18,235 nt of DNA from the NCBI GenBank assembly GCA_030635485.1, contig DAOVYS010000024.1:1-18235 (forward strand), given 5' to 3'. Of the stretch, positions 1-7,543 are shown in pieces (position 1 is the first letter of the stretch; each line of letters begins with the position of its first letter). The stretch is from Pseudomonadota bacterium. Its GTDB lineage: Bacteria > Desulfobacterota > Desulfobulbia > Desulfobulbales > DAOVYS01. Position numbers and translations under genes: made by a program. The notes under the pieces were generated by a model that saw nothing but the letters and a program-made list of their open reading frames with translations, was not told the origin of the DNA and did not search any database.

Positions 1-129
1 GGTCAAGGAACAGTGAAAATGAAAAAGCACCCATTCGGGTATAAACTCCGCATATTAGGTATATGTGAGCATTTTTCATTTTCACTGTGACGCCGAGATC
101 GGACGAAAAGACAATTATTCAAGATGGCC
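1..129 (-). mobile_element. Family A MITE-like element, copy A1 (cut by window edge)
   Basis: This stretch is the reverse complement of 9792-9920, with 5 differences in 129 by my hand alignment (about 96% identity). Inside it, positions 11-28 and about 69-87 form a long AT-rich hairpin (arms CAGTGAAAATGAAAAA and its complement). Copy A2 extends a further 33 bp to a terminal inverted repeat, so A1 is probably truncated by the start of the window. There is no coding potential of its own. The GTG at 65 that would extend prs upstream lies inside this element. Confidence 0.85.
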
Positions 130-181
130 TTCTGTCTTTAAGATACTTAAAACACAACCAAAGCTCCTTATAAAATACGAT

Positions 182-1123
182 ATGTTAAAACAGATAAAGA
201 TATTATCCGGCACGGCGAATAAGGCCATGGCCGAGGAAATATGTAATTATCTTGACCTTTCGCTCTGTGATTTAGAGGTGAGGCGTTTCAGTGATGGTGA
301 GATTTTTGTAGAGATCGGCGAGAATGTCAGGGGCACGGATGCATTTGTGATCCAGCCGACCTGCCCGCCGGTGAATGATCATCTTATGGAGTTAATGATC
401 ATTGTAGATGCCCTGAGGAGGGCGTCGGCCCGAAGGATTACAGCAGTCATACCTTATTACGGGTATGCGAGGCAGGATCGAAAAGTAGCTCCCAGGGTGC
501 CCATAACAGCTAAGGTCGTAGCTGAGATGTTGATGGTAGTGGGAGTGCGCCGCGTTTTGGCCATGGATCTTCACGCAGGGCAGATTCAGGGTTTTTTTAA
601 TATCCCGGTGGATCACCTTTACGCCGCCCCTGTGCTTCTGAAATACCTTGGAGACAGATTCAAGAACAATTTTGTCATGGTTTCCCCGGATGCGGGAGGG
701 GTTGAGCGGACCCGGGCCTTTGCAAAGCGGCTTGATGTCGACCTGGCCATTATAGATAAAAGAAGAGAGCGTGCAAACGTATCCGAAGCCATGAACGTGA
801 TCGGCGACGTCAACGGCAAGGCGGCCGTCCTTCTGGATGATATGGTCGATACGGCCGGCACTCTTTGTTCCGCGGCGGATATGCTGGAGCGGGCCGGTGC
901 AACCGAGGTTTACGCCTTCTGTTCTCATGGTGTGCTTTCAGGGCCGGCTATAGAGCGGATTGAGAAGTCCCGTATCAAGAAACTGGTAATCACAAACAGC
1001 ATTCCGCTTCGTGAAGACGCATTGAAATGCGCGAAAATTGAGGTTCTTTCAGTTTCCGAATTGCTCGGTGCGGCCATAAAAAATATCCACACGGAGGCAT
1101 CAGTAAGTTCACTTTTCGTCTAA
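182..1123 (+). CDS. prs: Ribose-phosphate pyrophosphokinase
   Basis: Makes PRPP from ribose 5-phosphate and ATP for purine, pyrimidine, His, Trp and NAD synthesis; a cytosolic class I enzyme. From the ATG at 182 the protein is 313 aa, the usual family length. Visible motifs are the ATP-site segment YARQDRK (95-101), the catalytic-region HAGQIQGFF (131-139), the flexible-loop KRRERA (193-198) and the PRPP loop DDMVDTAGT (219-227). The frame stays open up to a GTG at 65, but those 39 extra residues are encoded largely by repeat A1 and do not resemble the family, so I chose 182. No convincing Shine-Dalgarno is visible. It is followed by rplY and pth, a common bacterial order. Confidence 0.97.
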   Translation: MLKQIKILSGTANKAMAEEICNYLDLSLCDLEVRRFSDGEIFVEIGENVRGTDAFVIQPTCPPVNDHLMELMIIVDALRRASARRITAVIPYYGYARQDRKVAPRVPITAKVVAEMLMVVGVRRVLAMDLHAGQIQGFFNIPVDHLYAAPVLLKYLGDRFKNNFVMVSPDAGGVERTRAFAKRLDVDLAIIDKRRERANVSEAMNVIGDVNGKAAVLLDDMVDTAGTLCSAADMLERAGATEVYAFCSHGVLSGPAIERIEKSRIKKLVITNSIPLREDALKCAKIEVLSVSELLGAAIKNIHTEASVSSLFV

Positions 1124-1306
1124 TATGAATTTTGGTGAACGCTTACGGATTTTGTCAAGTGGTAGAGTAGCTTGCAAGGTCTGAATAGTATAATTGTAGA
1201 AAATTCCAACATCGGAAGCATTGGTACTGGATATGAAATCTTTTGGGACTGATGCGAGAAACCGGTGATTTTTTTGGTGAGTGATAACAACTTAGGAGGT
1301 TAGTAA

Positions 1307-1966
1307 ATGTTACAGGTAGATCTGAGCGCACGTGTGCGAAAGACATTTGGAAAGGGTAATGCTCGTGCTTTGAGAAGGGCCGGGCAGACTCCGGCTGTCT
1401 TGTACGGTCCGAAAATCGATTCTATAGCCCTGGAACTGTCAAGTAAATCCTTTACAAAGACGCTCTTGGGTACCCAGAGGCGGAATGCCGTGATTTCTCT
1501 TGAGATTGAAAATGGCGATTCGCCGACAAAACGGCATGTTATGATAAGAGAAGTTCAGATTGATCCGGTGCAGGGAACGCTGGTTCATGCGGATTTTCTT
1601 GAGATTTCTTTAGATACACCTGTCAAGCTGTTCGTGGATCTCAAATATGCCGGCAAAGCAAAAGGGTTTGAGTTTGGAGGTGAATTGCAAATTTCAAAAA
1701 GCAAGGTATATCTTGAGGCCCTGCCCCTTGATTTTCCTGATTATGTCGAAGTCGACATCACGCCTCTGGAGGTTGGTGACTCGATTACTTGTAAAGATTT
1801 TACTTTTTCAGACAAGGTGACTCTCCTTGAGAAGGAGAATGCGATCTGCGCGACTGTGGCAGTGGCGCAGGTTGATGAAGATGAGACGTTACTTGAGGAG
1901 GAAGGCGAGGAGACAGCCGCTGAGTCATCGGAAGGGGAATCCGCTTCCGGTCCCGAGGAAGAATAA
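1307..1966 (+). CDS. rplY: 50S ribosomal protein L25 (long form, Ctc/TL5 family)
   Basis: Binds 5S rRNA in the large ribosomal subunit; the two-domain Ctc form is general-stress related in some bacteria. The 219-aa protein has the N-terminal L25 fold (basic region with RALRRAGQTPAVLYG around residues 20-34) and the C-terminal TL5/Ctc beta domain (LVHADFLEISLDTPVKL around 92-108). It ends in a strongly acidic tail of about 30 residues, typical of the long form. A perfect AGGAGG (1294-1299) lies 7 bases before the ATG. It sits 183 bp after prs and is closed by a strong intrinsic terminator at 2022-2074, so pth probably starts a new transcript or depends on read-through. Confidence 0.96.
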   Translation: MLQVDLSARVRKTFGKGNARALRRAGQTPAVLYGPKIDSIALELSSKSFTKTLLGTQRRNAVISLEIENGDSPTKRHVMIREVQIDPVQGTLVHADFLEISLDTPVKLFVDLKYAGKAKGFEFGGELQISKSKVYLEALPLDFPDYVEVDITPLEVGDSITCKDFTFSDKVTLLEKENAICATVAVAQVDEDETLLEEEGEETAAESSEGESASGPEEE

Positions 1967-2021
1967 CCCTGTGCGATATGTGTGATCTGTTATCAAACCG
2001 GTTTTTTGAAATCGGTCTGTA

Positions 2022-2074
2022 AAAAACAGCAAAAGCCGGAAAGAGATCTCCTTTTTTCGGCTTTTGCTGTTTTT
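2022..2074 (+). terminator. Rho-independent terminator after rplY
   Basis: A 17-bp perfect stem (AAAAACAGCAAAAGCCG at 2022-2038 pairing with 2058-2074) closes a 19-nt loop. The descending arm ends in a run of T (2070-2074) preceded by GCTG. The A-run on the other side would also let it act on the opposite strand. It lies 55 bp after the rplY stop. Confidence 0.85.
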
Positions 2075-2104
2075 ATTTAGTAATCTCAATATTTTTTTGC
2101 GAAA
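2070..2104 (+). repeat. Family D AT-rich repeat, copy D1 (upstream of pth)
   Basis: About 34 bp shared with 2801-2835 with only a few substitutions and one T-run indel (core ATTTAGT then CAATA, then TTTTTGCGA). It ends just before the pth start. A related 18-bp piece lies at 17191-17209 on the other strand, and a 13-bp piece (TTTTTTTGCGAAA) just after rho. Its role is unknown. Confidence 0.6.
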
Positions 2105-2117
2105 CCATTCAATTAAA

Positions 2118-2699
2118 ATGGCTGATAAATTGTATTTGCTGGTTGGACTCGGAAATCCCGGGGAGAGATATTCGATGACCAGACATAATGTCGGTTTTAT
2201 TTTTTTAGACTATCTGGCCGAAAGGCTTTCTCTTGTCTTCAAAAGGTCAAAATGGCAGGCGCTTCAGGCCAGGGCTATGCTTTTGAATACCCCGGTTCTG
2301 CTCGTGAAGCCGGAGACATATATGAATTTAAGCGGGGAGGCGGTCGGGGCGATCGCCCGTTATTATCAGGTGCCGGCTGAAAGGGTTATCGTGGTGCATG
2401 ATGATCTCGACCTGCCTCAGGGAAGGGTCAAGATTGTGGGCGGCAGGGGGGCGGGCGGACACAAAGGTATTATATCTATTATTAAACACCTTGGGGGAAC
2501 CGGTTTTCCCCGAATCAAGATCGGAATCGGCCGTCCCTCCGGTAAGATGCCGGCTGATCGATATGTTCTGGCAGGATTGGATTCCGATGATCTTGACTCT
2601 CTTATGGCCGGGATGGGTCATGTGGAGGAAGGTGTCCGGTTGATTATTGAACAGGGGATATCCGAGGCTATGAATCAAATCAACTCAATGCGAGCGTAA
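2118..2699 (+). CDS. pth: Peptidyl-tRNA hydrolase
   Basis: Cleaves peptidyl-tRNAs dropped by ribosomes to recycle tRNA. From the ATG at 2118 it is 193 aa, the usual length. Active-site residues are visible: N13 in GLGNPG, catalytic H23 in TRHNVGF, N70 in PETYMN and D95/D96 in HDDLDLP, followed by the GAGGHKGI loop (111-118). An upstream in-frame ATG at 2064 lies inside the rplY terminator and repeat D1 and would add 18 unrelated residues, so I reject it. No strong ribosome-binding site precedes 2118. Confidence 0.96.
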   Translation: MADKLYLLVGLGNPGERYSMTRHNVGFIFLDYLAERLSLVFKRSKWQALQARAMLLNTPVLLVKPETYMNLSGEAVGAIARYYQVPAERVIVVHDDLDLPQGRVKIVGGRGAGGHKGIISIIKHLGGTGFPRIKIGIGRPSGKMPADRYVLAGLDSDDLDSLMAGMGHVEEGVRLIIEQGISEAMNQINSMRA

Positions 2700-2764
2700 G
2701 ATATAATGTTGATGGCGTCGTACCCGCAAGGGGCATAAACTTCAAGTCCGATCTACTGCGTTGT

Positions 2765-2790
2765 ACCCCAAGGGCACTTCCTACGGGGCG
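2765..2790 (+). repeat. Micro-repeat C, copy C1
   Basis: 26 bp identical at 25 positions to 12263-12288. The unit starts ACCCCAAGGG and ends in a CGGGG block, so the ends can pair (CCCC with GGGG). The second copy lies as an insertion inside element B3, which suggests that C is, or was, mobile. Confidence 0.7.
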
Positions 2791-2800
2791 TATATCGAAC

Positions 2801-2835
2801 TTTTTATTTAGTCATCCCAATACTTTTTGCGAGAG
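2801..2835 (+). repeat. Family D AT-rich repeat, copy D2 (upstream of carD)
   Basis: Direct repeat of D1 (2070-2104), in the same orientation, so pth lies between two D copies. It directly follows micro-repeat C1. The D copies have no coding potential. Confidence 0.6.
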
Positions 2836-2875
2836 TATCAATGTTTGTTTACAGTATTTCGTATTTTTTGAATCC

Positions 2876-2903
2876 TTGCTAATCTAAAAAAATATGTTAT
2901 AGT
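2876..2903 (+). promoter_or_regulatory. Candidate sigma-70 promoter of carD
   Basis: TTGCTA (2876-2881), a 16-bp spacer, then TATAGT (2898-2903) with an extended -10 TG motif at 2895-2896. Transcription would begin near 2910 and leave a leader of about 100 nt before the carD start at 3010. The match is good but not perfect, and the region is AT-rich, so a chance match is possible. Confidence 0.45.
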
Positions 2904-3009
2904 ACTTTCTTTGAGTTTTCAGTATGTAGGAAAATAGTATTTTTTTTACCTTGAATAATCGTGTGGTTGCGCACTATTTTAGCTGAGACCGTGATCTGAG
3001 GAGATTATT

Positions 3010-3489
3010 GTGTTTAATGTTGGGGACATGGCGGTTTATCCTTCTCATGGAGTTGGAAGAATAGACTCCATTGAGGATAGAAAGGTCGGGGAAAAGGTGT
3101 TGTCGTTCTATGTACTTAAAATTCTTGGTTCCAGTATGGTAATCATGATTCCAACGTCCACGAGTGATAATGTGGGGTTGAGAACAATAATTTCCTCCGG
3201 GGAAGCATCGGATGTCTATAAAATTCTGAAAGATCAGGATGTGGAAATAGAACCTCAGCCGTGGAACCAGCGTTATCGTGATTACATGGGGAAAATCAAG
3301 ACCGGTTCCGTTAATGAGATTGCGGCCGTTCTGCGTGATCTCTACGTGCTGAAAGAATCCAAGACTCTTTCCTTTGGTGAACGGAAAATGATGGACACAG
3401 CCAAACAGCTTTTGACACAGGAGTTGGCGCTGGCGGACCAGATGAAAGAGGGAGAGGTCGAACAGACAATCGAGGAGATTTTTTCGTAG
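3010..3489 (+). CDS. carD: CarD/CdnL-family RNA polymerase-binding transcription factor
   Basis: CarD/CdnL proteins bind the RNA polymerase beta subunit through an N-terminal RID (Tudor-like) domain and stabilise open complexes, especially at rRNA promoters. The 159-aa protein starts with the characteristic FNVGDMAVYPSHGVGRI (2-18). The helical C-terminal DNA-binding domain is seen in LRDLYVLKESKTLSFGERK and the region after it (about 107-150). Translation starts at GTG 3010, with GAGGAG (2997-3002) 7 bases upstream. Length and both domains are normal for the family. It stands alone between repeat-rich gaps. The gene name carD is used in the broad family sense. Confidence 0.93.
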   Translation: MFNVGDMAVYPSHGVGRIDSIEDRKVGEKVLSFYVLKILGSSMVIMIPTSTSDNVGLRTIISSGEASDVYKILKDQDVEIEPQPWNQRYRDYMGKIKTGSVNEIAAVLRDLYVLKESKTLSFGERKMMDTAKQLLTQELALADQMKEGEVEQTIEEIFS

Positions 3490-3660
3490 TGTCTTTTTGA
3501 CCCGCCGTTTTTAATTTTGACGTTGTCATCTCAGATTTCTCAATATATTTCCGCGTTCCTAATTCGTTTTTTTGATTCTTACCCTTGAAGGGCATAGCCA
3601 TATCTCATAAAATGATACCTGTTTCTGCATCTAAAATTCATTGATAGTGGGTAAATTTTT

Positions 3661-3702
3661 CTGATTCGTAATTCCTAATTCCTGATTCGTAATTCCTGAT
3701 TG
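3661..3702 (+). repeat. Two-copy 21-bp tandem repeat abutting rluD
   Basis: The unit CTGATTCGTAATTCCTRATT plus one base occurs twice back to back (3661-3681 and 3682-3702). The second copy runs into the rluD TTG start at 3700. A related shorter string (TTCCTAATTCG) occurs at about 3555-3566. It is likely a slippage-type repeat. Confidence 0.8.
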
Positions 3703-4662
3703 TATAATGACCGTCAAAATAGTCAGTATTTTTGTTTTCATGTAAGGCCTGAAGATTCAGGTCAGAGACTTGATCTGTTTCTTGCGCGGAATAATCGGGT
3801 TCCAGGTGCGACCCGTTCAATGATCCGGAATCTAATCCGTTTTGAGCATGTTCTGCTAAATGGGCAGAACCGTAAACCCGGTTGCCGCCTCCGGTCAGGA
3901 GATGAAATCAAAGTTACCGTGCCGCCGCCGGAGCCGTCATCCCTTGTCCCTGAAGATATTTCGTTTGAGATAATTCATGAGGATGATGATCTGGTAGTGT
4001 TGTCAAAACCGCCCGGAGTAGTGGTCCATCCCGCAGCCGGCCACAGGACCGGAACCCTGGTTCATGGGTTATTGTTTCATTGTAATGACCTCTCCGGGAT
4101 CAATGGTGAGATGCGGCCTGGAATTGTTCATCGTCTGGACAGGGATACGTCCGGGATAATGGTCGTTGCCAAGAACGATCAGGCCCATCATAACCTAGTA
4201 AGCCAATTTAAGGCAAGGAAGGTTGAGAAGATATACCATGCCATTCTTGATGGTTGTCCGGAAGTTACGGAAGGCCGTATTTCTTTGCCTATCGGTAGGC
4301 ATCCCGTAAACAGAAAGAAAATGGCCGTTCTTGAATCCGGGGGCAGGGAAGCGGCCACGAACTGGAAGATTCTTGAAAAACTTCCCGGATTTTTTTCATA
4401 TGTCGAGGTGAGGCTTGAAACCGGGCGGACTCACCAGATAAGGGTCCATATGGCTGAGAAAAATTGTCCGGTTGCAGGTGATGAGGTCTACGGTCGAAAG
4501 AACCGTAAGTGGGCTTCACTTGGGATCAACCGTCAGTGCCTCCATTCCAGCATTTTGGCCTTCACTCATCCCTCTAAAGGGAAGATAATGCGTTTTACCG
4601 CGCCGCTCTGGCCTGATATTGCCTCTGTTCTGGAGCGGCTACGAGTGACGAGTGGGGAATGA
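3700..4662 (+). CDS. rluD: RluD-family 23S rRNA pseudouridine synthase
   Basis: Isomerises specific uridines of large-subunit rRNA to pseudouridine. The 320-aa protein has an N-terminal S4 RNA-binding domain (about 15-75, SGQRLDLFLA) and the RluA/RluD catalytic domain with HRLDRDTSG (144-152), where D147 is the catalytic Asp. The C-terminal GRTHQIRVHM motif lies around 241-250. The start is awkward: a stop codon (TGA, 3697-3699) immediately precedes the TTG at 3700, and the next in-frame ATG is too far downstream, so TTG is the only reasonable start although no ribosome-binding site is seen. The RluD subfamily (rather than RluC or RluA) is inferred from the S4 domain and length. coaE follows after 47 bp. 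Confidence 0.93.
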   Translation: MYNDRQNSQYFCFHVRPEDSGQRLDLFLARNNRVPGATRSMIRNLIRFEHVLLNGQNRKPGCRLRSGDEIKVTVPPPEPSSLVPEDISFEIIHEDDDLVVLSKPPGVVVHPAAGHRTGTLVHGLLFHCNDLSGINGEMRPGIVHRLDRDTSGIMVVAKNDQAHHNLVSQFKARKVEKIYHAILDGCPEVTEGRISLPIGRHPVNRKKMAVLESGGREAATNWKILEKLPGFFSYVEVRLETGRTHQIRVHMAEKNCPVAGDEVYGRKNRKWASLGINRQCLHSSILAFTHPSKGKIMRFTAPLWPDIASVLERLRVTSGE

Positions 4663-4698
4663 CTAGTCACTAGTCACTAGTCATTAGTCATTTCCCCA
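4653..4698. repeat. Heptamer tandem repeat inside a hairpin at the rluD 3' end
   Basis: Four consecutive 7-bp units (ACTAGTC three times, then ATTAGTC) occupy 4662-4689. They are enclosed by a 12-bp stem, TGGGGAATGACT (4653-4664) with 4686-4698 and one bulge. The rluD stop (4660-4662) lies in the left arm. There is no T-run after it, so it is not a classical terminator. The heptamer core contains the self-complementary ACTAGT. Confidence 0.75.
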
Positions 4699-4709
4699 AG
4701 GGTGCTTCG

Positions 4710-5318
4710 GTGAGGAATAGGGTTGTGGGTATTACCGGCTGCATGGGGTCGGGTAAGACACGGGCTGCTCGTTATCTGCAGAGGATCAGTGGTGTTGAAT
4801 ATATTGATGCCGACGCCGTTTGCAGGGATCTGCTTAGACCCGGGGCGTCAGGATGGAATGCGTTTGTAGACGCCTTTGGCCGCAAGTTTTTCATGGAGGA
4901 TAATGAGACAATAAACCGTCCGGTTTTGCGTGATGCCATTTTTAAAGATAGCGGACTTCGGGCAAGGGTAAATGCAATTCTCCATCCCATGGCAAGGGAG
5001 TCTATAAATGAGATGGTTGGTCAATATTCAGAAGTTTCACCGGTCATACCGGTGCTTGTCGAGGCACCGTTGTTGTTTGAGGCTAAATGGGAAGATGACT
5101 TTGATTCAGTGGTTGTGGTTTACAGTACAAGAGAGCAGTGCATTGAGCGGTTAAAGAGACGTGACCATATAAGCATTCAAGATGCCCAAACAGCCCTTGC
5201 CGCGCAGGAGCCGATAGTCGACAAGGCCTTAAGGGCTCATTATGTGGTTGAAAACACCGGCGTTTGGGCGGATACTTGTCTTCAGCTGCTTCGTTTGAAT
5301 GTATTGTTATGGGGGTAA
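4710..5318 (+). CDS. coaE: Dephospho-CoA kinase
   Basis: Phosphorylates dephospho-CoA in the last step of CoA synthesis. The 202-aa protein has the P-loop GCMGSGKT (10-17), the substrate-region DAD (33-35), and the conserved LLFEA of the lid/CoA-binding segment (around 120-124). It starts at GTG 4710 with AAGGG (4698-4702) upstream. The stop TAA (5316-5318) belongs to the end of mobile-like element B1. If B1 is removed together with one copy of the flanking GTTATGG, the tail would read LLW-N-G-C-S-D-stop instead of LLW-G-stop. So the last residues appear to have been replaced by the insertion, without reaching the catalytic core. Confidence 0.95.
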   Translation: MRNRVVGITGCMGSGKTRAARYLQRISGVEYIDADAVCRDLLRPGASGWNAFVDAFGRKFFMEDNETINRPVLRDAIFKDSGLRARVNAILHPMARESINEMVGQYSEVSPVIPVLVEAPLLFEAKWEDDFDSVVVVYSTREQCIERLKRRDHISIQDAQTALAAQEPIVDKALRAHYVVENTGVWADTCLQLLRLNVLLWG

Positions 5319-5470
5319 CTATTCTGCAGCACTCCATAGGAAGGCGATCAGGTCGCCCAGCATACTGATGATGTATAGCTGATCAACCTGCTTGCCTCCC
5401 TATGAAGCGCTGCAGAACAGTTACAGTTCGGTGGTTTTAGCTATATTTCGGCATCACGCTGAATAGTTAC
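5316..5470 (+). mobile_element. Family B MITE-like element, copy B1
   Basis: A 155-bp non-coding element bounded by inverted ends TAACTATTC (5316-5324) and GAATAGTTA (5461-5469). Inside, a ~45-bp imperfect stem (5316 to about 5424) would fold into one long hairpin. It matches B3 almost along its whole length, in inverted orientation relative to the window. Flanking direct repeats GTTATGG (5306-5312 and 5471-5477) look like a target duplication, slightly offset on the left. Ends beginning GTAA with an ~8-bp duplication are known features of the IS66 family, so B could be a non-autonomous IS66-type derivative; that link is inference. Confidence 0.8.
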
Positions 5471-5535
5471 GTTATGGAATGGATGCTCTGATTGAGTGAC
5501 TGTAGCAGTGATATTGCTGTTTAAGAAAAAATGTC

Positions 5536-5564
5536 TTGACAGCATGAATCTTAATAAATATTAT
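5536..5564 (+). promoter_or_regulatory. Sigma-70 promoter, probably for rho
   Basis: TTGACA (5536-5541), exactly 17 bp, then TATTAT (5559-5564): a near-consensus vegetative promoter. The next gene in this direction is rho at 6141, so the transcript would carry a leader of about 570 nt that includes hairpin element B2. It lies just past element B1. Confidence 0.65.
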
Positions 5565-5775
5565 GCCGTTAATCCTAATGAGACTGTTCAGTTGTTATTC
5601 CTGCCTATTTTTATATATCGGTTAAAAATATACTCCTGAATTACTTATCAGCGCGTTAGCGCTTTCATTTTCTGAATAAGATCTTTTTATTATATTGCAG
5701 GATACTCTATTTACGGAAGTTTGGTTCGTGTCCCTTCTTCGATTTAGAGTGTCCCGTCTTGACTCAGTTTTCCAT

Positions 5776-5804
5776 CTTCGAATCAAAATCCTCGAATAAT
5801 TATT
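5776..5804 (+). repeat. Possible remnant of a family A element end
   Basis: The stretch around CTTCGAATCAAAATCCT, followed by an ATAATTATT end, resembles the right end of A2 (about 9919-9945). Roughly three quarters of positions match, with an indel. It is short and AT-rich, so this may be chance. Confidence 0.35.
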
Positions 5805-5938
5805 AGCTTTTTATACATAATGACATAAGTTTGAGGCGTCTTGCAGGTAAGGAACTAGCGAGGAGCCGCCGGAGCAACCTTGTAGCGTTGCATAATAGGG
5901 CCTATGCGGAAATTAGATATTTTTGAATCGGCGTTGGT

Positions 5939-6074
5939 TGCCGAAATATAGCTATAACCAAGGAGCTGTAACTGTTTAGCAGCTCTTCATAGGGAGGCGA
6001 TCAGGTCGATCAGCTATACAACAGGTATGCTGGGCGGCCTGATCGTCTTCCTATGAAACGCTGCTGAACAGTTA
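5939..6074 (+). mobile_element. Family B MITE-like element, copy B2 (diverged)
   Basis: Shares with B1 and B3 the GCCGAAATATAGCT block (5940-5953), the hairpin arms (TAACTGTTTAGCAG near 5969-5982, CTGCTGAACAGTTA 6061-6074) and the central GATCAGCTATACA. The outer left end is degenerate. It is oriented like B3 and opposite to B1, so B1 and B2 form an inverted pair about 470 bp apart. It lies 66 bp before rho, inside the presumed rho leader. No clear target duplication remains. Confidence 0.75.
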
Positions 6075-6140
6075 TCTTGATATAAACCTTTTTAGTATCC
6101 GTACAGGACCCATTTTTGGTGAGGGAAGGAGAATTTTTTT

Positions 6141-7400
6141 ATGAATCTTAGCGAGTTAAAGCTTAAGAAAATTACTGAGTTGACCAAAATGGCCGACGAG
6201 TTGAAAGTTGAAGGAGTCAGCAATCTCAGGAAACAGGAACTGATATTTGCTATTCTCAAAGCACAGAGTGCTCGCGCAGAGAAAAACGGGGGTAACCGAG
6301 GAAGCGGAGTTCTTGAAATTTTGCCGGACGGCTTTGGTTTCCTGCGGGCGCCTGATTATAATTATCTCCCCGGGCCTGATGATATTTATGTCTCTCCTTC
6401 CCAGATCCGCCGTCTGAACCTTCGCACAGGCGATACGGTTGAAGGGTTGATCCGTTCGCCAAAAGAGGGTGAGCGTTATTTTGCTCTTCTTAAGGTAGAG
6501 GGGGTGAATTTTGAATCACCTGATATTGATAGATACAAGACGCTTTTTACAAATCTGACCCCCCTTTATCCAAATGAACGTATAAAACTCGAGCTGGAAC
6601 CCGACAATTATTCAATGCGGATTATGGATTTCATGGCACCGATCGGTAAGGGCCAGCGTGGGTTGATAGTATCCCCCCCACGGGCCGGAAAAACGGTGCT
6701 TATAAAGGATATAGCAAACAGCATCACGAGTAATCATAAGGAAATCATATTAATTGTATTGCTTATTGATGAACGTCCCGAAGAGGTGACGGATATGGCA
6801 AGGAACGTTGATGCTGAGGTTGTCAGTTCCACCTTTGACGAGCCGCAGCAACGTCATATTCAGGTTGCGGAGATGGTTCTCGAAAAGGCGAGACGTCTTG
6901 CCGAACATAAAAAGGACGTGGTGATTCTTTTAGACAGTATCACGCGTCTTGCCCGTGCTTACAACACAGTAGTCCCTCCGAGCGGAAAGATACTCTCCGG
7001 TGGAGTTGATTCAAACGCGCTGCATCGTCCCAAGCGTTTTTTCGGGTCCGCCAGAAATCTTGAGGAGGGCGGCAGTCTTACAATTATTGCGTCGGCGCTG
7101 ATAGAAACCGGAAGCCGTATGGACGAGGTGATCTTTGAGGAGTTTAAAGGCACCGGCAATATGGAATTGGTGCTTAACCGGAAGATGGCTGACAAGCGCC
7201 TCTTTCCGGCAATGGATATAAATAAGTCCGGAACCAGAAAGGAAGAATTGCTGCTTGAGCCTGATGTTATGAACCGGATGTGGATACTCAGAAAACTTCT
7301 GTCGCCTATGAATTCGATCAACTCCATGGAATTTCTGTTGGATAAGATGAGAGGGACCAAGGATAACGCGGAGTTTTTTGCTTCCATGAATACGAGATGA
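6141..7400 (+). CDS. rho: Transcription termination factor Rho
   Basis: Hexameric RNA-dependent ATPase/helicase that ends transcription. The 419-aa protein has the Rho N-terminal helical domain (1-45) and the cold-shock-like RNA-binding domain (about 54-125) with GFGFLR (64-69). The RecA-like ATPase follows, with Walker A PPRAGKT (179-185), Walker B VILLDS (261-266), Q-loop LSGGVDSNAL (285-294) and R-loop KRFFGSARN (298-306). Length is canonical with no insertion domain. AAGGAG (6126-6131) precedes the ATG by 9 bases. rpmE, prfA and prmC follow in a common order. The very long repeat-containing leader suggests room for the autogenous control known for rho in other bacteria, but that is inference. 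Confidence 0.98.
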   Translation: MNLSELKLKKITELTKMADELKVEGVSNLRKQELIFAILKAQSARAEKNGGNRGSGVLEILPDGFGFLRAPDYNYLPGPDDIYVSPSQIRRLNLRTGDTVEGLIRSPKEGERYFALLKVEGVNFESPDIDRYKTLFTNLTPLYPNERIKLELEPDNYSMRIMDFMAPIGKGQRGLIVSPPRAGKTVLIKDIANSITSNHKEIILIVLLIDERPEEVTDMARNVDAEVVSSTFDEPQQRHIQVAEMVLEKARRLAEHKKDVVILLDSITRLARAYNTVVPPSGKILSGGVDSNALHRPKRFFGSARNLEEGGSLTIIASALIETGSRMDEVIFEEFKGTGNMELVLNRKMADKRLFPAMDINKSGTRKEELLLEPDVMNRMWILRKLLSPMNSINSMEFLLDKMRGTKDNAEFFASMNTR

Positions 7401-7543
7401 TGATATTGCAAAAGGTGTTTTTTTGCGAAAGCGTCACGATTGGTTGAAAAAAATGTAATTATCGGTTAAAAAATCAGGTTTCCTAATCTGGTGAACGAAC
7501 CCTTAGATTTCAAGTTGCTTTAATTTGGAGGATATTAGATAAA

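Larger units (their letters stand above)
2700..3009. other. pth-carD intergenic region
   Basis: This 310-bp gap has no ORF I would support. It holds micro-repeat C1 (2765-2790), repeat D2 (2801-2835), a candidate carD promoter (2876-2903) and an AT-rich leader. A degenerate C-like string (GTACCCGCAAGGGGCA, 2720-2735) precedes C1, so there may be a decayed tandem pair. Confidence 0.6.
5471..5938. other. coaE-rho intergenic region between B1 and B2
   Basis: No supportable gene. It contains the candidate rho promoter (5536-5564), a short hairpin AGCGC-GTTA-GCGCT around 5650-5663 followed by a T-rich stretch, a possible A-family remnant (5776-5804), and a GC-richer unexplained stretch at about 5828-5915. 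Tiny ORFs after the promoter, such as a 15-codon one from 5579, have no recognisable product or ribosome-binding site. Confidence 0.5.

Noticed and set aside
65..181. N-terminal extension of prs from GTG 65
   Set aside because: These 39 codons lie mostly in repeat A1 and do not resemble Prs; the family start fits the ATG at 182.
392..928. 178-aa frame on the - strand inside prs
   Set aside because: Fully antisense to a well-conserved gene, no recognisable protein features; a shadow frame.
1189..1194. TATAAT upstream of rplY as a promoter
   Set aside because: No acceptable -35 hexamer at 16-18 bp spacing, and prs-rplY may be co-transcribed.
2064..2117. Upstream start of pth at 2064
   Set aside because: It falls in the rplY terminator and repeat D1; the conserved protein begins at 2118.
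2711..2724. GG-N10-GC string as a sigma-54 promoter before carD
   Set aside because: The -12 part reads CCGC and it lies in repeat-like sequence; the sigma-70-type site at 2876-2903 is better placed.
3703..3708. TATAAT at the rluD start as a -10 box
   Set aside because: No -35 partner; it lies in repeat-derived AT-rich sequence and overlaps the coding start.
4662..4689. Heptamer array as a CRISPR-like array
   Set aside because: Units are contiguous with no spacers and far too short; no cas genes anywhere in the window.
6959..7411. 150-aa frame on the - strand inside rho
   Set aside because: Antisense to the Rho ATPase core and mirrors its codon pattern; no independent support.
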